Shown here in pieces: positions 1 to 6,351 of a stretch of 13,985 nucleotides of DNA. A program made the translations under genes and the position numbers. The notes under the pieces are model-generated. The model searched no databases. It saw nothing but the letters and a program-made list of their open reading frames with translations, and was not told the origin of the DNA. Location of the stretch: assembly GCA_028872645.1 (NCBI GenBank), contig JAPKDK010000050.1:1-13985 (forward strand), in the 5' to 3' direction. Each line of letters starts with the position of its first letter. The stretch's first letter is position 1. The stretch comes from Verrucomicrobiota bacterium. GTDB taxonomy: Bacteria; Verrucomicrobiota; Verrucomicrobiia; Limisphaerales; UBA1100.

Positions 1-288
1 GGTGCGGCGGTCTTCGTTGGATAAATCAATTTGCTTCAAATATTCCAAAACCTCTTGGGGTGATCCCGTGGCCGCGCCGGGCACGACGACCTCGTGCGTC
101 ACCACCTGCGGTTTGCGTGCCTTGAGGGTGTTGATTTCGGTCCGCAAACTGGCGAGTTGTTCTTCGTGTTTTGTGGAAGCGGTTTCCGTGCGCTCGCTGC
201 GGTCCGTGGATTTTTGGTTTGAGAAGAAAACGTAAGTTCCCGTAATGGAAATTGCAGCAACGGCTAACAAGGTGACAATTATTTTCAT
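1..288 (-). CDS. Partial membrane-anchored coiled-coil protein, unknown function
   Basis: Reading the minus strand from the ATG at 288-286 gives 96 codons open to the window edge, so the C-terminus is missing. Residues about 3-22 (IIVTLLAVAAISITGTYVFF) form one hydrophobic segment, either a signal anchor or an uncleaved signal peptide. A charged stretch with heptad-like leucines (about 40-58) suggests a short coiled coil, followed by a Val/Pro/Gly-rich linker and a helix containing PQEVLEYLKQIDLS. The layout suggests an inner-membrane anchor with a periplasmic or extracytoplasmic body. No Shine-Dalgarno is evident before the ATG. It is divergent from mfd across a 114-base gap. I do not recognise the family. 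The opposite-strand frame in this region has low-complexity Ser/Arg-rich content and no plausible start context, so I prefer this strand. Confidence 0.6.
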   Translation of the reverse strand, partial: MKIIVTLLAVAAISITGTYVFFSNQKSTDRSERTETASTKHEEQLASLRTEINTLKARKPQVVTHEVVVPGAATGSPQEVLEYLKQIDLSNEDRRT

Positions 289-352
289 TTTAATTAACGG
301 ATAAACCGGAGGCACTTTAGACGCACATAAATCGGAAAGGTTACCTCGGGCG

Positions 353-370
353 CGCTTGACCGCAAGCGGT
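353..370. promoter_or_regulatory. Nested inverted repeats upstream of mfd, possible -35 box
   Basis: CGCTTG (353-358) and CAAGCG (363-368) form 6-bp inverted arms around ACCG. A second palindrome, ACCGC-AA-GCGGT, occupies 359-370. TTGACC at 356-361 resembles a -35 hexamer, but the -10 candidate 18 bases downstream (TAGCTG, 380-385) is weak. If it is a promoter, transcription would begin about 10 bases before the ATG at 403, which would support that start over the TTG at 370. It could equally be chance in GC-rich DNA. Confidence 0.2.
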
Positions 371-402
371 TGGCGTGCGTAGCTGTGCGCCGCGTCCCTT
401 GG

Positions 403-3400
403 ATGAGTGGACGAGCTAAATTGTTCAATCAGATTTCCGCCACGCCTTCGGGCCACGCCCTGTGGGAGGCCGTGGCGGCGGGCGGCGCTGTGTCTTGCGC
501 GGGCGTGGATGCGGCGGGTTGGGCGCACTTGGCCGCCGAACTCCGTGCGCGCACCGGCCGCACGGTGGTGCTCGTGGTCGCCAAGCTCAAGTTTCAAGAA
601 ACGCTTCAGCAGGATTTGGAAACGTGGTTGCGGCTCATGGAGGTCGATGCGCCCGCGCGGTTTTATCCCGACTGGGAGGTATTGCCGCACGAAAACAAAC
701 TCCCCCACGCCGACGCCATCAGCGAACGACTTGAGACGTTGCAAACGCTCGCGGGCAAAACAGCGCCGGTCATCACCGCCACGGTGGCGTCGCTGATGCA
801 ATGCACACTGCCGCCTACGGAGATTACTCATCGCACGCGCACGTTGCGGCTGGGCGAGCGGTTGGATCCGCTGGACTTCATCGAATGGCTGGAAGCGCAG
901 GGGTACGAGCCGGAAGCGCAAGTCACCTCGCGCGGGGAAATTTCTTTGCGCGGCGGCATTGTTGATGTGTTTCCGTTCACGACGCCTTGGCCGGTGCGCT
1001 GCGAATTTTTTGGCAATGAACTGGAATCGTTGCGTTACTTCAATCCGCTCAGTCAGGTTTCTCGTGAGAAAATCGACAGCGCCACCTTCGCGCCCGGCGG
1101 CGAGATGGGGTTGCTACGCCACCTTAAGGACAATCCGAGTGCCACGTTGCTTGATCATTTGCCCGACGATGCGATTTTGCTTTTCTGCAATCCCGATTCC
1201 ATCACCGAGGCCGCCGCGGAGAAGGTGATGGAGATTCCACCGGGCGATGGGTTTCACGTGGAGTGGACGACGCTGCTGGCGCGGATGGATGACCGCAATC
1301 TTTCGTGCGTGGAGCTACACGAACTAGTCGATGAGAGCGCCGACCTCGCGTTGGAAATTCACAGCCTCGAAGCGTTTCGCTCGATGGATCGCCGCGCGGT
1401 GGAGCCGCAAGTGGTGGAAGCGCAGCGGCGCGAATTTTTTGCGCAACTTCACCGCTGGCGGCGGCAGGATCATTCGGTGGTGGTGCTGTGCAATAATGAG
1501 GGCGAGCAGCAACGCTTGGAGGAACTCTGGCGCGAATACGGTTTTGCCGATGAAGGTGAGGCGTTGGAGATTGCGCAGGGCGCGCTGAGTCGCGGGTTTT
1601 TGTTTCCCGCCGGCAAATGGGTGGTGGTGAGTGATGCGGAAATTTTTGGCCGCTACAAAGTTCAACGTCCGCGTCGGCTCAAGAGCCGCCACGGTTCGGC
1701 GGTGCGCTCGGCGTTTGATATTAATTTCACGGAAATGGAGGAGGGCGATTTCGTGGTGCACGTGCAGCACGGCATCGGGCGGTTTCAGGGAATGAAGGTG
1801 CTGCCGCTTTCTGGCGCGCGCGAAGGCGAGGCAGAGAACGGCCACGAATGCCTTGTCATCGAATACGCCTCCACCGATCCCAACAATCCGCCGCCGAAAC
1901 TTTATGTGCCCGTCAGCGAAGCGCATCTTGTCAGCAAATACGTCGGCGCGGGTAAGGCGACGCCGACACTCAACGCGCTGGGCGGCAAGCGTTGGATTAA
2001 AACGAAGGAGAAAGCCGAGCGCGCCGTGCAGGATCTCGCCGCCGAAATGTTGCGAATCCAAGCCGTACGCGAGGCGGAGGAGGGCTACGGGTTTCCGGAG
2101 GACACCGCGTGGCAGCGCGAGTTTGAGGCGGCTTTTATTTACGAGGAAACCCCCGATCAGGAAAAATCCATCAACGATTCTAAAGGCGATATGCAGCGGC
2201 CCAAGCCGATGGACCGGTTGATTTGTGGCGACGTGGGTTTTGGTAAAACCGAGGTGGCCATTCGCACTGCGTTCAAGGCGGTGTTGGCCGGCAAACAAGT
2301 CGCCGTGCTCGTGCCCACCACGATTTTGGCGCAGCAACATTTTCTCACCTTCGCCGAGCGGATGGCGGATTACCCCGTGCGCGTGGATTTGCTCTCGCGG
2401 TTTCGTTCCAAAAAACAACAGCGCAAAACCGTCGAGGCAATGGCGGCCGGCGCGGTGGATATTGTCGTGGGCACGCATCGGCTCGTGCAACCGGATGTGA
2501 AATTCAAGGACCTCGGCCTTGTGGTCATCGACGAGGAGCAACGCTTCGGCGTCGCACACAAGGAACGCTTCAAGCAACTTCGTACGCACGTGGACGTCCT
2601 CACGCTCAGCGCCACGCCCATCCCGCGCACGCTGTACCTCGCCCTCACTGGGGCGCGCGATATGAGCACCATCGAGACCGCGCCACAGGATCGTTTGCCG
2701 GTGGAAACCATCGTGGCCGATTACAACGAGCCGCTCATCCAGCGCGCCATCCGCCGCGAGCTGCATCGGGGCGGCCAGGTTTTTTTCCTGCACAACCGCG
2801 TAGGCACCATCTACACGATGGAACAAAAATTGCGCGCCATCGTCCCCGAAGCAAACATCCTCGTCGGCCACGGCCAAATGAAAAGTGATGAGCTGGAAAA
2901 AGTAATGACCGCCTTTATCAACGGCGAAGCCGACGTGTTGTTGTCCACCACGATTATCGAAAGCGGCATCGACATCCCGAACGCGAACACCATCATCATC
3001 GACCGCGCCGATCGTTTTGGCCTCAGTGATCTTTACCAACTACGCGGCCGCGTGGGCCGCTACAAGCATCAGGCGTACGCGTATATTTTACTGCCGCGCC
3101 ATGCCGCGTTGCTGGCCGACGCGCGCAAACGCATCAGCGCCATCAAACAATATTCCAGCCTCGGCAGCGGCTTCAAAATTGCGATGCGCGATTTGGAAAT
3201 TCGCGGCGCGGGTAATCTGCTCGGCTCCGAACAAAGTGGCCACATCACCGCCGTCGGTTTCGAGATGTACTGCCAGTTACTCAAACAAAGCGTTGCGCGG
3301 CTTAAAGGCGAAAAAGTAAAACCCCGGATTGACGTGGAAACGCGCTTTGATTTTCTGGCGCTCAGTCCCGAGCAAAACACCGGCCCCGAACTCAGGCCAA

Positions 3401-3861
3401 CCGCCCAGCCGCGCAAAAAATCTCCAGAGATCGCCGTGCCGCGCGAGGAATGGGAATGGGCCGAGTACGACGACGTCGTGGAACGCGTCGAGGAAGAGAA
3501 CACGTGCCCCATCGCGCCCGCGTACATTCCGCTCGATTACATCAACCCACCGCGCCAGCGCATCGATGTGTATCGCCGCCTCGCACAGGCCGATTCGCGC
3601 GAGGCGCTCAAGGCATTGCGCGAGGAACTGCGCGATCGATTTGGCCCGTTGCCCGAGGCGATGGAGCATTTGATGCTCGTTTCCGAGCTGAAAGTCATCG
3701 CCGCCAGCAAAGCGATTACCTTGATAATCGCCGATAAAGACCGCCTCAAGCTGATGCGGAATGAAGAATACATTTCGCTAGCCGGCAAGTTTCCGCGTCT
3801 TAAAAAGAAAACCGCCGGGCCCCGCCTGCGGGAAGTGAAAAAGTTGTTATTGGCATTGTGA
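403..3861 (+). CDS. mfd: Transcription-repair coupling factor Mfd
   Basis: Mfd is a cytoplasmic DNA translocase that removes RNA polymerase stalled at lesions and recruits UvrA/UvrB for transcription-coupled excision repair. The 1152-residue product has the full family layout and normal length. There is a UvrB-like N-terminal region (FYPDWEVLPHE at 87-97), an RNA-polymerase-interacting CarD-like domain beginning near 445 (FVVHVQHGIGRF at 450-461), and a RecG-like helicase core. The core carries Walker A GDVGFGKT (609-616), DEEQ (710-713), SATPIPRT (736-743) and motif VI QLRGRVGR (879-886). The TRCF C-terminal domain begins near 1035. I chose the ATG at 403; a TTG at 370 would add 11 residues (ending in VRRVPW) of no family character. 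The linker at about 987-1034 before the C-terminal domain is longer and more charged than I expect. The next gene starts 32 bases after the TGA. Confidence 0.97.
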   Translation: MSGRAKLFNQISATPSGHALWEAVAAGGAVSCAGVDAAGWAHLAAELRARTGRTVVLVVAKLKFQETLQQDLETWLRLMEVDAPARFYPDWEVLPHENKLPHADAISERLETLQTLAGKTAPVITATVASLMQCTLPPTEITHRTRTLRLGERLDPLDFIEWLEAQGYEPEAQVTSRGEISLRGGIVDVFPFTTPWPVRCEFFGNELESLRYFNPLSQVSREKIDSATFAPGGEMGLLRHLKDNPSATLLDHLPDDAILLFCNPDSITEAAAEKVMEIPPGDGFHVEWTTLLARMDDRNLSCVELHELVDESADLALEIHSLEAFRSMDRRAVEPQVVEAQRREFFAQLHRWRRQDHSVVVLCNNEGEQQRLEELWREYGFADEGEALEIAQGALSRGFLFPAGKWVVVSDAEIFGRYKVQRPRRLKSRHGSAVRSAFDINFTEMEEGDFVVHVQHGIGRFQGMKVLPLSGAREGEAENGHECLVIEYASTDPNNPPPKLYVPVSEAHLVSKYVGAGKATPTLNALGGKRWIKTKEKAERAVQDLAAEMLRIQAVREAEEGYGFPEDTAWQREFEAAFIYEETPDQEKSINDSKGDMQRPKPMDRLICGDVGFGKTEVAIRTAFKAVLAGKQVAVLVPTTILAQQHFLTFAERMADYPVRVDLLSRFRSKKQQRKTVEAMAAGAVDIVVGTHRLVQPDVKFKDLGLVVIDEEQRFGVAHKERFKQLRTHVDVLTLSATPIPRTLYLALTGARDMSTIETAPQDRLPVETIVADYNEPLIQRAIRRELHRGGQVFFLHNRVGTIYTMEQKLRAIVPEANILVGHGQMKSDELEKVMTAFINGEADVLLSTTIIESGIDIPNANTIIIDRADRFGLSDLYQLRGRVGRYKHQAYAYILLPRHAALLADARKRISAIKQYSSLGSGFKIAMRDLEIRGAGNLLGSEQSGHITAVGFEMYCQLLKQSVARLKGEKVKPRIDVETRFDFLALSPEQNTGPELRPTAQPRKKSPEIAVPREEWEWAEYDDVVERVEEENTCPIAPAYIPLDYINPPRQRIDVYRRLAQADSREALKALREELRDRFGPLPEAMEHLMLVSELKVIAASKAITLIIADKDRLKLMRNEEYISLAGKFPRLKKKTAGPRLREVKKLLLAL

Positions 3862-3893
3862 CGCTTCCAACGCTATTTTGCCCCTACGCCACG

Positions 3894-4331
3894 ATGGCTG
3901 AAAAAAAGACCGACAATCCTAAAAAGCTTTCGCGCCAAGAGCAGCGCGACCTCGACATCGAGATCCATTTTCTCGAAGGCGTCGTAAAGCGCGACCGTCG
4001 TTACGTAGAGGCACTGCAACTGCTCGGCGACGATTACACCCGCCGCGGCCGCTTCGAGGAAGGGCTGAAAGTCGATTGCCGCCTCGCTCGCCTTTGCCCC
4101 GATGATCCGCTGGTGCATTACAATCTCGCGTGCAGTTTTTCCCTCACCGCTGAATTCCGCAAAGCCGCCAACGCCCTGCGCAAAGCGCTGCACTATGGCT
4201 ACCGCGATTTCGAGTTTATGAAAACCGATCCCGACCTCGAGCCGTTGCGCGGGCAACCCATCTACGCCAAACTTGAAAAAGAAATCGCCGAGTTTGAGGC
4301 CAGCGCGACTGACGGAGCCAGCGAGGTGTGA
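3894..4331 (+). CDS. Small TPR-repeat protein
   Basis: The 145-residue product is predicted soluble, with no signal peptide or membrane segment. After a Lys-rich N-terminus (1-20) it shows tetratricopeptide-like helical pairs at about 38-71 (YVEALQLLGDDYTRRGRFEEGL) and 72-105 (PLVHYNLACSFSLTAEFRKAANAL). A segment DPDLEPLRGQPIYAKL (112-127) follows, typical of the end of many TPR-containing bacterial proteins. TPR domains are protein-interaction scaffolds; the partner cannot be read from the sequence. The ATG at 3894 is preferred for its MAEKK opening. A GTG at 3858 overlaps the mfd stop as GTGA and would add 12 residues, so translational coupling to mfd from that start remains possible. Its stop lies one base before the mtnA-family ATG, suggesting a shared transcript. 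Confidence 0.85.
   Translation: MAEKKTDNPKKLSRQEQRDLDIEIHFLEGVVKRDRRYVEALQLLGDDYTRRGRFEEGLKVDCRLARLCPDDPLVHYNLACSFSLTAEFRKAANALRKALHYGYRDFEFMKTDPDLEPLRGQPIYAKLEKEIAEFEASATDGASEV
4323..4328 (+). promoter_or_regulatory. Ribosome binding site for the MtnA-family gene
   Basis: GAGGTG matches six consecutive bases of the anti-Shine-Dalgarno complement and sits 4 bases before the ATG at 4333, inside the last codons of the TPR gene. It decides the ATG at 4333 against an in-frame TTG at 4273 that would lie deep within the upstream gene. Confidence 0.6.
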
Positions 4332-4332
4332 A

Positions 4333-5442
4333 ATGAACGTCCGCGTTCACGGCCGATCACGTCATTATCGAACCGTTTCCTTTTCCGCGCGCACCAATGA
4401 AGTCGTGCTCATCGAACAACGCAAACTCCCGCACACCTTCGAACTCACGCGCACAAAAAACTTCAAACAAACCGCCCGCGCAATCACCAATATGACCGTG
4501 CGCGGCGCAGGCGCCATCGGGGCCACCGCCGCGTATGGGCTCGCCCAAGGCGCGCGCGCTTTCACTGGCAAAACCGAAGCCGCTTTCGCACGCCACTTGC
4601 AGCGCGTTTACGAAACCCTTGCCGCCGCGCGCCCCACCGCCGTCGATTTGGTAAACGCCCTCAACGAAGTCCGCGCCGCAATGGCCGCCGGAAAAACCAC
4701 TCCGTCAATTTCCCAAAAACAAAAACTCGCCCTGCGCGCCGCCGAAAAATTTGCCGATGACGATGTTGCCCACTGCGAAGCCATCGGAAAGCACGGCGCG
4801 AAGTTAATCAAAAACGGCACGCGCGTCCTCACCCATTGCAACGCCGGTTGGCTCGCCTTTGTGGACATCGGCAGCGCCACCGCCCCAATGTATGCCGCGC
4901 AAGCGCAGGAAAAATTTTTTCACGTCTACTGCGACGAAACCCGCCCGCGCTCCCAAGGCGCGGCGCTCACCGCGTGGGAACTCGCGCAGCAAGGCGTCAG
5001 TCACCAAGTCATCGCCGACAACGCCGCCGGACATTTAATGCAACGCGGCGAGATCGACCTCGTCATCACCGGCAGCGACCGCACCCTCGGCCGCACCGGC
5101 GAAGTCGCAAACAAAATTGGCACCTACACCAAAGCCGTCCTAGCCGCCCGCCACAAAATTCCATTTTACGTCGCCATCCCCCTCTCCACCCTCGACTGGA
5201 AATTAAAGAGCGGAAAAGAAATCCCAATCGAAGAACGCGACGAAGCCGAAGTCCTAACCGCCTGGGGCACCGACACCCGCGGAAAATTCCGCCAAGTCCA
5301 AATCGCCAACCCCACCAGCTCAGCCCGAAACCCCGCCTTCGATGTTACTCCCCCAGAGTTAATCACCGGCATCATCACGCCGAAGGGAATTTTCAAACCG
5401 AAAGAACTGTGGCGGGAGCGCAATCGGTTGGGTTTTGTTTGA
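4333..5442 (+). CDS. mtnA: MtnA-family S-methyl-5-thioribose-1-phosphate isomerase
   Basis: This 369-residue protein belongs to the eIF2B-related aldose-1-phosphate to ketose-1-phosphate isomerases. MtnA converts methylthioribose-1-phosphate to methylthioribulose-1-phosphate in the cytoplasm, in methionine salvage. Visible family motifs are VRGAGAIGATAAYGLA (56-71), RPTAVDLVNALNEV (100-113), LTHCNAG (166-172) with the presumed catalytic Cys169, DETRPRSQGAALTAWEL (201-217), GSDRT (247-251) with the presumed catalytic Asp249, GEVANKIGTY (256-265), IPFYVA (276-281) and IPIEERDEAEV (297-307). The more usual VRGAPAIG reads VRGAGAIG. Together with DETRPRxQGA and IADNAxGHLM, this recalls an MtnA subgroup described as acting on methylthioribose-1-P and/or 5-deoxyribose-1-P, so the exact substrate is uncertain. 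No other salvage genes are in the window. The start is supported by GAGGTG at 4323-4328. Confidence 0.88.
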   Translation: MNVRVHGRSRHYRTVSFSARTNEVVLIEQRKLPHTFELTRTKNFKQTARAITNMTVRGAGAIGATAAYGLAQGARAFTGKTEAAFARHLQRVYETLAAARPTAVDLVNALNEVRAAMAAGKTTPSISQKQKLALRAAEKFADDDVAHCEAIGKHGAKLIKNGTRVLTHCNAGWLAFVDIGSATAPMYAAQAQEKFFHVYCDETRPRSQGAALTAWELAQQGVSHQVIADNAAGHLMQRGEIDLVITGSDRTLGRTGEVANKIGTYTKAVLAARHKIPFYVAIPLSTLDWKLKSGKEIPIEERDEAEVLTAWGTDTRGKFRQVQIANPTSSARNPAFDVTPPELITGIITPKGIFKPKELWRERNRLGFV

Positions 5443-5444
5443 AC

Positions 5445-5468
5445 CGCCAAGGCGCAAAGACGCCACGA
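5445..5468 (+). repeat. Three imperfect 8-bp tandem units after the isomerase gene
   Basis: Two bases after the TGA come three consecutive octamers: CGCCAAGG, CGCAAAGA and CGCCACGA. Each differs from the others at two or three positions. From memory, similar CGCCAAG-type runs recur in non-coding DNA of some environmental bacteria, so this could be the edge of a dispersed repeat. That cannot be tested within one window. Confidence 0.4.
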
Positions 5469-5506
5469 AAGCATTAACAAAACCCCTCCGTCTTCTACCT
5501 TTGTAG

Positions 5507-5680
5507 CCCGGCCCGGTGGTGCGATTGGTGCAGGAATTGCCAGCCGAGCGCGGTGATGGGTTGGGGGCGTTGCGCGGGTTGGTGGTGTACGAATCGTCGG
5601 ATTGCTGGGAGCCGGATGAGTGGACGCAGTCGCCGAATGATCCGTTGAACCCGGCCAAAAAATCGCGCCGCCGCAAATGA
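5507..5680 (+). pseudogene. Probable N-terminally truncated Phd/YefM-type antitoxin remnant
   Basis: The frame is open from just after a TAG at 5504-5506 to the TGA at 5678-5680. It overlaps the toxin start as ATGA, the usual antitoxin-toxin coupling. The translation begins PGPVVRLVQELPAERG, contains GALRGLVVYESSDCWEPDEW and ends KKSRRRK. The PVVRLV segment followed by an (A/L)RG strand and an acidic stretch resembles the back half of Phd-family antitoxins, whose C-terminus wraps the PIN toxin. The DNA-binding N-terminal half of about 35 residues is absent. Only 64 bases separate the isomerase stop from this frame, with an in-frame stop and no ATG. GTG codons at 5516 or 5519 could start a peptide of about 54 residues, but without a ribosome binding site. 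It could also be a genuine short divergent antitoxin. The family assignment is from pattern recognition and tentative. Confidence 0.4.
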
Positions 5681-6117
5681 AGCTATTGCTGGACACGCAC
5701 GTGGCGTTGTGGATTGTAAGCGAACCCGAGCGCCTGAGCCGCAAGGCCCTGCGCGCGTTTCGATCCAGCGAGGAACTTTTTCTGAGCATCGCTTCCCTCT
5801 GGGAATTGGCCAAAAAAATCGCCGTGGGCAAGCTGCAACTCGCCCCCGGCTGGGCGCGCAACCTCCCGTCCACGCTGGTTCGCGATGGGGTGCAGACTTT
5901 GCCTGTTCAACCCGACGACTGCGATGCGCTGGTGGGGTTGCCATTGCAAAAGAACCGAGATCCCTTCGATCGGATGCTCCTCGCCCAAGCACTCCAGCGT
6001 GACCTCGCGTTGATGACCATCGACAAAAATATGAAAGGGCACGGGGTGAAGGTGGTTTGGTTGAAGGCAAGAAACCATTCCCAACAATCTTGGCGGTTCA
6101 ACGCTCTCCGTCATTGA
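5677..6117 (+). CDS. vapC: PIN-domain VapC-type toxin (ribonuclease)
   Basis: The 146-residue PIN-domain protein is likely an Mg2+-dependent endoribonuclease toxin of a type II toxin-antitoxin pair. It opens with LLLDTHVALW (3-12), typical of the VapC class often partnered with Phd-like antitoxins. The expected acidic residues are present: Asp6, Glu43 in SLWELAKK, Asp95 and Asp98 in RDPFDRMLLAQA, and Asp116 in LMTIDKN. All catalytic positions are intact, so the toxin looks functional. After VVWLK, where such proteins usually end, there are 16 further residues (131-146), a slight C-terminal extension. The start overlaps the stop of the upstream antitoxin-like frame. VapC targets are commonly initiator tRNA or rRNA, but the target cannot be inferred here. 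Confidence 0.88.
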   Translation: MKLLLDTHVALWIVSEPERLSRKALRAFRSSEELFLSIASLWELAKKIAVGKLQLAPGWARNLPSTLVRDGVQTLPVQPDDCDALVGLPLQKNRDPFDRMLLAQALQRDLALMTIDKNMKGHGVKVVWLKARNHSQQSWRFNALRH

Positions 6118-6140
6118 CTTGAATCGGTGGCTTGTCTAAC
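6114..6140 (+). promoter_or_regulatory. Candidate promoter for tRNA-Cys
   Basis: TTGACT at 6114-6119 matches five of six -35 bases. TCTAAC at 6135-6140 matches four of six -10 bases at a 15-base spacing, slightly short. The -35 box overlaps the last codons of vapC. The implied transcript start, near 6147, is about 10 bases before the tRNA. Confidence 0.35.
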
Positions 6141-6155
6141 GTCCCCGCTTTCCAC

Positions 6156-6229
6156 GGCGAGGTAGCCAAGTGGTAAGGCAGGGCTCTGCAAAAGCTCTAT
6201 CACCGGTTCGATTCCGGTCCTCGCCTCCA
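6156..6229 (+). tRNA. tRNA-Cys (anticodon GCA)
   Basis: The acceptor stem GGCGAGG (6156-6162) pairs with CCTCGCC (6219-6225). The D arm GCC...GGC, the anticodon stem GGGCT/AGCTC with loop CTGCAAA (anticodon GCA at 6188-6190), and the T arm ACCGG-TTCGATT-CCGGT are all complete. The discriminator base is U at 6226, the identity element expected for cysteine, and CCA is encoded at 6227-6229. I see no duplicated tRNA 3' end elsewhere in the window, so nothing marks it as an integration site. Confidence 0.97.
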
Positions 6230-6244
6230 ATTTTCTTTTTTTTA

Positions 6245-6270
6245 CAAAAACCCTCAATAAAGGGCTTTTT
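6245..6270 (+). terminator. Hairpin terminator after tRNA-Cys
   Basis: AAAAACCCT and AGGGCTTTTT form a short stem (CCCT/AGGG, one unpaired C, then A/T pairs) around the loop CAATAA. The 3' arm ends in five T. It lies 15 bases past the tRNA and is suited to end the tRNA transcript and insulate the act operon. The stem is modest, so termination may be partial. Confidence 0.55.
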
Positions 6271-6276
6271 CGGAGC

Positions 6277-6294
6277 TTGTGAAAAAAATCACAA
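6277..6294. promoter_or_regulatory. CRP-type palindrome TTGTGA-N6-TCACAA upstream of act operon
   Basis: A perfect 6-bp inverted repeat with a six-A spacer contains TGTGA-N6-TCACA, the canonical recognition pattern of CRP-type regulators. Its centre (6285-6286) is about 67 bases before the actA ATG and upstream of a possible promoter at 6301-6328. No regulator gene is in the window. In an AT-rich gap such a palindrome could arise by chance or form an RNA hairpin, but its exact spacing and place favour an operator. Confidence 0.45.
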
Positions 6295-6300
6295 AATCGC

Positions 6301-6328
6301 TTGCAAGATGCCGCTGGATTCGTAGGAT
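6301..6328 (+). promoter_or_regulatory. Candidate promoter of the act operon
   Basis: TTGCAA (6301-6306) and TAGGAT (6323-6328) each match four of six sigma-70 consensus bases with a 16-base spacer. A start near 6335 would give a leader of about 17 bases before the ATG at 6352. The CRP-type palindrome would then centre near -50, which is not a classical class I or II position, so one or both assignments may be wrong. Confidence 0.3.
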
Positions 6329-6351
6329 GCGCGCCGGAGCGGTTTTTTTGG

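Noticed and set aside
2..235. Plus-strand 77-codon frame at the left edge
   Set aside because: The opposite strand encodes a coherent anchor plus coiled coil from an ATG. The plus frame is Ser/Arg/Cys-rich without features.
370..402. TTG start extending Mfd by 11 residues
   Set aside because: The extra residues do not resemble an Mfd N-terminus and overlap inverted repeats and a possible -35 box. The ATG at 403 gives normal length.
1324..3039. 571-codon open frame antisense to mfd
   Set aside because: It lies wholly opposite strong mfd domains and its His/Arg-rich translation has no recognisable motif. It is explained by GC-biased third positions of the sense gene.
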